A stretch of 19,300 nucleotides of DNA from G001797105 sp964528155 (lineage in GTDB: Bacteria; Chloroflexota; Anaerolineae; Anaerolineales; E44-bin32): NCBI GenBank assembly GCA_964528155.1, contig CAZGRL010000068.1:1-19300 (forward strand), given 5' to 3'. Shown piece by piece: positions 14,907 to 19,300 of this stretch (positions are counted from its first letter, which is position 1; the number at the start of each line of letters is the position of its first letter). The position numbers and the translations under genes were made by a program. A model generated the notes under the pieces. The model was not told the origin of the DNA. It saw only the letters and a program-made list of their open reading frames with translations, and did no database searches.

Positions 14907-16205
14907 GTGAAACTCTCCGGCATGCTTTCCGTAGAAGAGGCGCGTCAGCGCCTGCTATCTGATCTCGTCCCGCTCGAGTCGGAATCCGTCGACCTCGAGG
15001 AATCCCTCGGGCGCGTGCTGGCGCAGGAGGTCGTGGCGGGGACGAACCTGCCTCCCTTCGACAACTCCGCTATGGACGGATTCGCCGTGCGGGCCGCCGA
15101 TGTGCAGTCCGCCTCGACAGAAGATCCCATCGTGCTCAAGGTGTCGGGCGATGTCCCTGCCGGATCGGTTGAGGTGCGGGAGCTGGCGATAGGCACCGCG
15201 ATGCGAATCATGACCGGCGCCCGCATCCCCAGTGGCGCCGACGCGGTTGTCCCTGTCGAGCAGACTTCCACGTCGGAGCCGATGGCCGGACAGCAGTTGC
15301 CGGCCCGAATCGACATCCTGTCGGCTGTCGAGCCCGGCGACCACGTCCGTCGAGTGGGCACGGACGTGGAGAGCGGGTATCGTGTCGTCGCTGCCGGAGT
15401 GCGTCTTCGACCGCCTCACGTCGGCATGCTGGCCTCTCTCGGTGTCTCGCAGGTCCGAGTGCATCGCAAGCCGAAAGTGGCACTCTTCTCGACAGGGAAC
15501 GAACTGGTCGAAGTAGACCAGCCCTTGCTCCCCGGGCAGATACGCGACGGAAATAGCTATGCCTTGACCGCCGCGGTCAGGCAGGCCGGGGGCATGCCGA
15601 TCCGACTTGGGATCGTCCCAGATAAGCTCGATGACGTCGTGGCGAAGTTGGAGAAGGCCGTGGCATCAGGGGCTGATATCATTCTGTCTTCGGCCGGGGT
15701 CAGCTTGGGCGCGTATGACTTCGTCCGCTCTGCCGTGGAAACGAGCGGCAAACTGAATTTCTGGAGAGTTAACATCCGACCCGGCAAGCCTCTCGTGTCC
15801 GGGAAGTTCAGAGGGGTGCCGTTCGTGGGGCTGCCGGGTAACCCGGTATCGGCGCTGGTCACGTTCGAAGTTTTCGTCAGACCGATGCTCGACCGCTTGA
15901 GCGGACTACCTGCTACGCAGCGGTTGAGGTTGAGGGCGACAGCCGCCGAGCGGGTGCGCTCCGACGGTCGCGAGAGCTATCTGCGGGGCATCGTCAGTTG
16001 GGAGGAGGGGGGCTATCGTGTGAGGCTGACCGGCACCCAGGACTCGAGCGTTCTGTCGTCGCTCATCCGGGCCAACGCGCTGATCGTACTCTCAGCTGGA
16101 TCCGCGGCCGTCGAGGCTGGGCACGAGATCGAAGTTTGGCTGGTTGGTGAGCCGGAGAGCGACCCCGGAGTTACCGGGCTGGAAACGGGAGAAACTCAGG
16201 GTTGA
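14907..16205 (+). CDS. moeA: Molybdopterin molybdenumtransferase MoeA
   Basis: A 432-residue enzyme that inserts molybdate into adenylylated molybdopterin. Family blocks in order: MDGFAVRAAD, MTGARIPSGADAVVPVEQT, FSTGNELVEVD, PGQIRDGNSYAL, SSAGVSLGAYDFVR, RPGKPLVSG and VGLPGNPVSALVTFEVFV. The C-terminal beta domain (from about residue 340) is complete. The start is uncertain: GTG at 14907 has only a distant AGGG, while ATG at 14922 gives MLSVEEARQRLL, which looks like the usual family N-terminus. The stop overlaps the start of the VKOR gene by four bases (TTGA), so the two are translationally coupled. It implies that the organism uses a molybdenum- or tungsten-cofactor enzyme encoded elsewhere. 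Confidence 0.94.
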   Translation: MKLSGMLSVEEARQRLLSDLVPLESESVDLEESLGRVLAQEVVAGTNLPPFDNSAMDGFAVRAADVQSASTEDPIVLKVSGDVPAGSVEVRELAIGTAMRIMTGARIPSGADAVVPVEQTSTSEPMAGQQLPARIDILSAVEPGDHVRRVGTDVESGYRVVAAGVRLRPPHVGMLASLGVSQVRVHRKPKVALFSTGNELVEVDQPLLPGQIRDGNSYALTAAVRQAGGMPIRLGIVPDKLDDVVAKLEKAVASGADIILSSAGVSLGAYDFVRSAVETSGKLNFWRVNIRPGKPLVSGKFRGVPFVGLPGNPVSALVTFEVFVRPMLDRLSGLPATQRLRLRATAAERVRSDGRESYLRGIVSWEEGGYRVRLTGTQDSSVLSSLIRANALIVLSAGSAAVEAGHEIEVWLVGEPESDPGVTGLETGETQG

Positions 16206-16663
16206 TTGAGAAGACGAATTCGAGGTATACAAGCAATGCCACGTCCTGGTTTTCGCTGCTGCTTGCAGCAGTCGGGCTGGTCGACGCGGGCTACCTGACC
16301 TGGATCAAGCTCACCGGAAACGCGGTCGCATGCTCGAATGTGGGAAATTGTGAGGTCGTCAACAACAGTCGCTTCGCCACGATTCAGGGCATACCGATTG
16401 CGCTCTTCGGAGCGAGCGCCTATCTCATGATCTTGATCCTTCTGGGGTGGGAGCGACGCAATCCGCCTATGGGCGAGACTACCCGGATGGCCGTCTTCGG
16501 CCTGACACTCGTCGGCACTCTGTACTCGGCGTATCTGACCTATGTCGAGCTTGCCATATTGAGAGCCATCTGCCCCTATTGTCTTGCCTCGGCCGTAATC
16601 ATGACCATATTGTTCGTGCTGAGCGTCGCTCGACTCCGTCAGCCCGGGGCCGAGGAAACCTAG
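16202..16663 (+). CDS. VKOR-family thiol-disulfide oxidoreductase, membrane protein
   Basis: A 153-residue bacterial VKOR homologue with four membrane helices (about 16-36, 64-82, 95-117 and 126-143). The outer-loop cysteine pair is C44 and C50, the conserved loop serine is S56 in NNSRFATIQGIP, and the active-site CPYC is C124/C127. Bacterial VKOR reoxidises a DsbA-like thioredoxin and passes electrons to quinone, so it drives disulfide formation outside the membrane. No thioredoxin domain is fused here, and no partner lies in the window. The start is TTG at 16202-16204, within the moeA stop overlap. The TAG stop (16661-16663) overlaps the ribosome-binding site of the next gene. Confidence 0.9.
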   Translation: MIEKTNSRYTSNATSWFSLLLAAVGLVDAGYLTWIKLTGNAVACSNVGNCEVVNNSRFATIQGIPIALFGASAYLMILILLGWERRNPPMGETTRMAVFGLTLVGTLYSAYLTYVELAILRAICPYCLASAVIMTILFVLSVARLRQPGAEET

Positions 16664-16676
16664 GAGGATCCGGACC

Positions 16677-16919
16677 ATGCCTCGAATTCGATGCCGCTAT
16701 GTCGATTGTGTTTTCCTCGAAGACGGCTACTGCGGAGCGGCCGCAGTGGAAATCGACCCCGACGAGGGCTGCCTGACCTACTCGCACATCGACGACGTTC
16801 CCCCTGATGAGGACTGGGAGGAAGAGGATCTGGAGGATCTGTGGGAAGATGAGGAGGAGGAACTCTATCCTGACAACGAAGAAGAAGAAGGTGAGTGGGT
16901 CGATGAGGACGATATGTAG
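16677..16919 (+). CDS. Small four-cysteine, strongly acidic protein (DUF1540-like)
   Basis: An 80-residue protein of unknown function. The N-terminal 32 residues carry C6, C11, C19 and C32 in a C-x4-C-x7-C-x12-C pattern, with DGYCGAAAVEI between them, similar to the DUF1540 family as I recall it; this suggests a small metal-binding fold. From residue 39 to 80, 27 of 42 residues are Asp or Glu and none is basic. AGGAGG at 16662-16667 lies nine bases before the ATG and overlaps the VKOR stop, so the gene is the third member of the moeA-VKOR operon. The tail could bind cations or mimic nucleic acid, but nothing in the sequence shows which. Confidence 0.85.
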   Translation: MPRIRCRYVDCVFLEDGYCGAAAVEIDPDEGCLTYSHIDDVPPDEDWEEEDLEDLWEDEEEELYPDNEEEEGEWVDEDDM

Positions 16920-16956
16920 CCGGGCCCGCGTTCACTCTGCACCGCCTGAATCATGA

Positions 16957-16981
16957 AGGGACGCCCATCCGTGGCGTCCCT
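16957..16981 (+). terminator. Intrinsic terminator of the moeA-VKOR-acidic protein operon
   Basis: AGGGACGCC (16957-16965) pairs perfectly with GGCGTCCCT (16973-16981) over nine base pairs with a seven-base loop. The T-containing stretch GTCTTATT follows on the plus strand. It lies between convergent genes and may also work, less well, for the leftward S1-domain gene ending at 17022. Confidence 0.7.
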
Positions 16982-17021
16982 GTCTTATTCCTGCCGTAGT
17001 GTCAGACCGGATGAGTCGGAA

Positions 17022-17747
17022 TTACTTGTCCGAGGAGGCAGTGCGAAGACGCTGCTCCAGAGTGCGCAGCATGATGTCGTCCTGCTCTTTCTGTGATCGC
17101 TTCTGGCTCCCGCGACGGGCGGACTGTCCGGAGCCATCACTTTCCTCTTCCTGGCCCAGGGCCTTACGCAGCGCGTACTCCATCGCCGTTGGAGGGGCCT
17201 CTTCGGGCTCCAGCTCCTCGATCTCCGCCATGGGGTCTTCCTTCATGGTCAGTCGGATCTGGCGCTTCTTGCGATCGATCTCAACGATCTTGACATCGAC
17301 CTCGTCGCCGACGTGGATGATTTCTGAAGGATCGGACACGTAGCCGTCGCTCATCTCGCTTACATGGACCAGGCCGGATCTTTCGGCTCCGATATCCACG
17401 AACGCGCCGAACTTCTCCAGGCGAACAACTTTGCCCGTCGTGCGCATCCCGACCTGGATTTCACCCCATTCCAGCGCGACGGGCGCGATCATCGTCAGCT
17501 CCAGGCGGCCGGCGTTGGGATCGATCTTGTGAACCCAGACATCGACCTCGTCCCCCACATTGACAATGTCTTCAACCCGGTTGACATGGCCTTTCTTCAG
17601 CATCGAGATGTGAACCAGGCCTTCACGCTCCATGCCCACATCGACGAACGCGCCAAATAACTCCAACTTTGTGACCCTGCCCGTCAAGTGCATCTTCGGC
17701 TTGAGGTCGGTCAGCCGAAGCTGGGCCGCGGTCTCCTTGCTATCCAA
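17022..17747 (-). CDS. Two-S1-domain RNA-binding protein
   Basis: A 241-residue protein with two S1 (OB-fold) RNA-binding domains, about residues 17-86 and 98-169. Each has the G-x-FGAFVD(V/I)G core followed by GLVH(I/V)S and a VGDEVDV strand. The C-terminal 70 residues are charged and probably disordered (EELEPEEAPP, then a Ser/Gln/Arg-rich stretch). It resembles short S1-like proteins of Gram-positive bacteria and Chloroflexota and not full ribosomal protein S1, which has four to six repeats. The start is TTG at 17745-17747, with AGGAAGG about six bases upstream. The exact role, in translation or RNA turnover, is not clear. Confidence 0.88.
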   Translation of the reverse strand: MDSKETAAQLRLTDLKPKMHLTGRVTKLELFGAFVDVGMEREGLVHISMLKKGHVNRVEDIVNVGDEVDVWVHKIDPNAGRLELTMIAPVALEWGEIQVGMRTTGKVVRLEKFGAFVDIGAERSGLVHVSEMSDGYVSDPSEIIHVGDEVDVKIVEIDRKKRQIRLTMKEDPMAEIEELEPEEAPPTAMEYALRKALGQEEESDGSGQSARRGSQKRSQKEQDDIMLRTLEQRLRTASSDK

Positions 17748-17796
17748 TGATCACCTTCCTGGGAATTGGGACTGAGGACCAAAAAACGCGGGCGGA

Positions 17797-17805
17797 ATTA
17801 TACCA
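17797..17805 (-). promoter_or_regulatory. Candidate extended -10 promoter of the S1-domain gene
   Basis: On the minus strand TGGTATAAT reads from 17805 to 17797, a perfect -10 box with the extended TG. No convincing -35 is seen; the place where it would be overlaps the stop codon of the upstream solute-binding protein gene. Transcription would start near 17790, about 43 nt before the TTG start. Confidence 0.5.
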
Positions 17806-17820
17806 CGCTCATCGGGGGCT

Positions 17821-19300
17821 CTAGCCCTCCGGGACGACCGTGTCCGTTGGGGCTGGGCCGCGTCGCGCCAGCAAATGCCACTGAGTCACGCCGGCATACC
17901 TATCGCTCGGATCAAACAACGGGCCGACCGAGACACCCTGCAAGTCGCCGTTGATGGCGAAGTTCCACACCGGTGTGTACAACAACAGGGCCGGCTGCTG
18001 GTCATAGAACCTGTGCAGGAAGTTTCGGTAGAGCTGCGACCTTCGCGCGAGGTCGGGGGTCGTGCGCGCTTGCTCGAGCCAGATGCTGATGTTGCGGTCG
18101 GAGTACCCGCCGTAGTTCTGCCCGGTTTCCGCCTGCGTGTCATGCCAGAACGGATACGGGTCCGGATCGGGAAACCTGGACAGGTTGATGTCGGTCAGGA
18201 CCGCGTCGAAATCGCGAGGCTCGAGGTAGTCCGACACCAGTGTCTCGGGGTCGACTGCATCCAGGGTGACACGCACACCGATGTCGGCCCAGGCTCGTTC
18301 GAGATCCTGGGCCACGGCCGTGTGCAGCGCGTCGTTGGGATAGGTGAGCGTGAACTCGAGCGGATTGTCCTCACTGCTGCGGACGTACTCCGGGCTCCCC
18401 GGGGTGGCTCCCGTCGGCAGTTCCCAGCCAAGCGAGTCGAACAAGTTGGCGCTCTCCTGCGGATCGAATGGGACTGGACCCAGGTCCCCTGCCGCAGCCC
18501 ATGTGTCGGGCAGGATTGGGCCGGAGACGACGACCGCCTGGCCGCCCATCTCGCTGTCGATGATCCACTGGCGGTTGATTGCCATCATCAACGCCTGACG
18601 GACCTTCTTCTCTCCGAAGAATGGCTTGGACGGGCTCTTGGTGTTAAGGAAGACAAGCCCGATCTCGGGAAGCCTGGCCGAATACAGGTTCAGCGTCTGA
18701 TCGGACAGCACCTGCCCCAGGATGCTGGGATCGACGTTGCCCAGCCCTTCGACTTCCCCGGACTGATACGCCTTGAGCATTTCCTGCGGCGTGGAGTAGA
18801 AGAACAGTTCAAATCGCTTCAGATACGGGCGCGTGAGGTAATAGCTATCGAAGGCGGCCAGGCTCACCCCGACGATGTCGCCGTCTTTCATCAAGAACCG
18901 GTCGAAGCGAAACGGACCCGTTCCGACAGGCTCGAGATTGAAGGGATGATCGACGAGCTCACCGGCGCTCACGCCGCGCAAAAGATGTTCGGGAAGCAGT
19001 CCGATCGAAAGGTAATCCAGGAACGGTGCGAAAGGCTCGGAGAGCTGGAATTGGACGGTGTGATCGTCCAGCCGAACAATCTTGACCTTCTGCCACAGGT
19101 CCTGCAGATCCTTCGGGCCGGGGTAGTCTGGATCCTGAAACTTCGAGTAAGTGTAGACGACGTCGTCGGAGTGCACCGGCTCGCCGTCGTGCCAAATGGC
19201 GTTCCCGCGCAAGGTCACGGTGTAGAGAGTTGCATCAGCTGAGACGGCCCAGTTCTCGGCAAGATCGGGCAGGGGGACACCGCGTGAGTCGAAGCGGACC
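17821..19300 (-). CDS. ABC transporter solute-binding protein, peptide/nickel type (family 5), N-terminus outside window
   Basis: The frame runs from the right edge to TAG at 17821-17823 and gives 492 residues. The opening part contains LAENWAVSADATLYTVTLR and NAIWHDGEPVHSDDVVYTY, the hallmark block of family 5 (OppA/DppA-type) extracellular binding proteins. It continues with the usual ligand lobes, including VRQALMMAINRQWIID and the aromatic-rich C-terminal segment ending YAGVTQWHLLARR. The signal peptide or lipobox and the first residues lie beyond 19300. The ligand may be a peptide, but the family also binds nickel, sugars and other solutes. Permease and ATPase genes are not in the window and may lie upstream. 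The stop is followed by the S1-domain gene. Confidence 0.93.
   Translation of the reverse strand, partial: VRFDSRGVPLPDLAENWAVSADATLYTVTLRGNAIWHDGEPVHSDDVVYTYSKFQDPDYPGPKDLQDLWQKVKIVRLDDHTVQFQLSEPFAPFLDYLSIGLLPEHLLRGVSAGELVDHPFNLEPVGTGPFRFDRFLMKDGDIVGVSLAAFDSYYLTRPYLKRFELFFYSTPQEMLKAYQSGEVEGLGNVDPSILGQVLSDQTLNLYSARLPEIGLVFLNTKSPSKPFFGEKKVRQALMMAINRQWIIDSEMGGQAVVVSGPILPDTWAAAGDLGPVPFDPQESANLFDSLGWELPTGATPGSPEYVRSSEDNPLEFTLTYPNDALHTAVAQDLERAWADIGVRVTLDAVDPETLVSDYLEPRDFDAVLTDINLSRFPDPDPYPFWHDTQAETGQNYGGYSDRNISIWLEQARTTPDLARRSQLYRNFLHRFYDQQPALLLYTPVWNFAINGDLQGVSVGPLFDPSDRYAGVTQWHLLARRGPAPTDTVVPEG

Noticed and set aside
17875..19242. Open frame of 455 codons on the plus strand opposite the solute-binding protein gene
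   Set aside because: The minus-strand frame carries the family 5 binding-protein hallmark block. The plus frame has no domain and no ribosome-binding site.
1..19300. tRNA genes, CRISPR arrays, IS ends or phage genes
   Set aside because: I looked for T-loop signatures, regularly spaced repeats, transposase motifs and terminal inverted repeats and found none that hold up by eye.

Overview
The window is ordinary, densely packed bacterial chromosome with high GC content. The style points to the Chloroflexota, probably an Anaerolineae-like lineage, but this is inference from gene content and not from a marker-gene tree. The clues are a Ser/Thr kinase with a C-terminal TPR-like region, a multi-GAF SpoIIE-type phosphatase, a parvulin with a long Pro/Thr linker, an rpsF-ssb-rpsR cluster without rplI next to it, a VKOR-type thiol oxidoreductase, and frequent GTG/TTG starts. 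I see no IS element, phage gene, CRISPR array, tRNA or rRNA.

Layout from left to right. Positions 1-1203 (+) hold the 3' part of a membrane-anchored Ser/Thr protein kinase. 1303-2058 (+) is a polytopic membrane protein with an HELSH zinc-protease motif and a possible third ligand. upp (2084-2716, -) converges on it. A partner-switching regulator set follows on the minus strand: STAS antagonist (5725-6057), RsbW-like kinase (5203-5688) and triple-GAF PP2C phosphatase (2840-5197), in that transcription order. Upstream of it lies another minus-strand run: phosphohexomutase (7930-9357), tatD (7103-7933) and a long-chain polyprenyl diphosphate synthase (6160-7131), with overlapping ends.

A divergent control region (9358-9687) separates this leftward run from rpsF-ssb-rpsR (9688-10739, +). 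It contains two back-to-back candidate promoters and a two-hairpin rpsF leader. Next on the plus strand come a membrane-anchored parvulin foldase (10944-12203), a 368-bp C-rich gap, a full-length Rel (p)ppGpp synthetase/hydrolase (12572-14737), and a moeA-VKOR-DUF1540-like operon (14907-16919) ending at a good hairpin. The last part is leftward: a two-S1-domain RNA-binding protein (17022-17747) and the C-terminal part of an oligopeptide-type ABC solute-binding protein (17821 to the window end).

Most genes are housekeeping: translation, replication, stringent response, isoprenoid and sugar-phosphate metabolism, molybdenum cofactor synthesis. The regulatory content is richer than usual, with an Hanks-type kinase, an RsbV/W/U module, Rel and an M50-like protein within 15 kb. 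The least explained items are the HELSH membrane protein, the strongly acidic four-cysteine protein at 16677-16919, and the C-rich gap at 12204-12518. I found no convincing evidence of a wholly new system.
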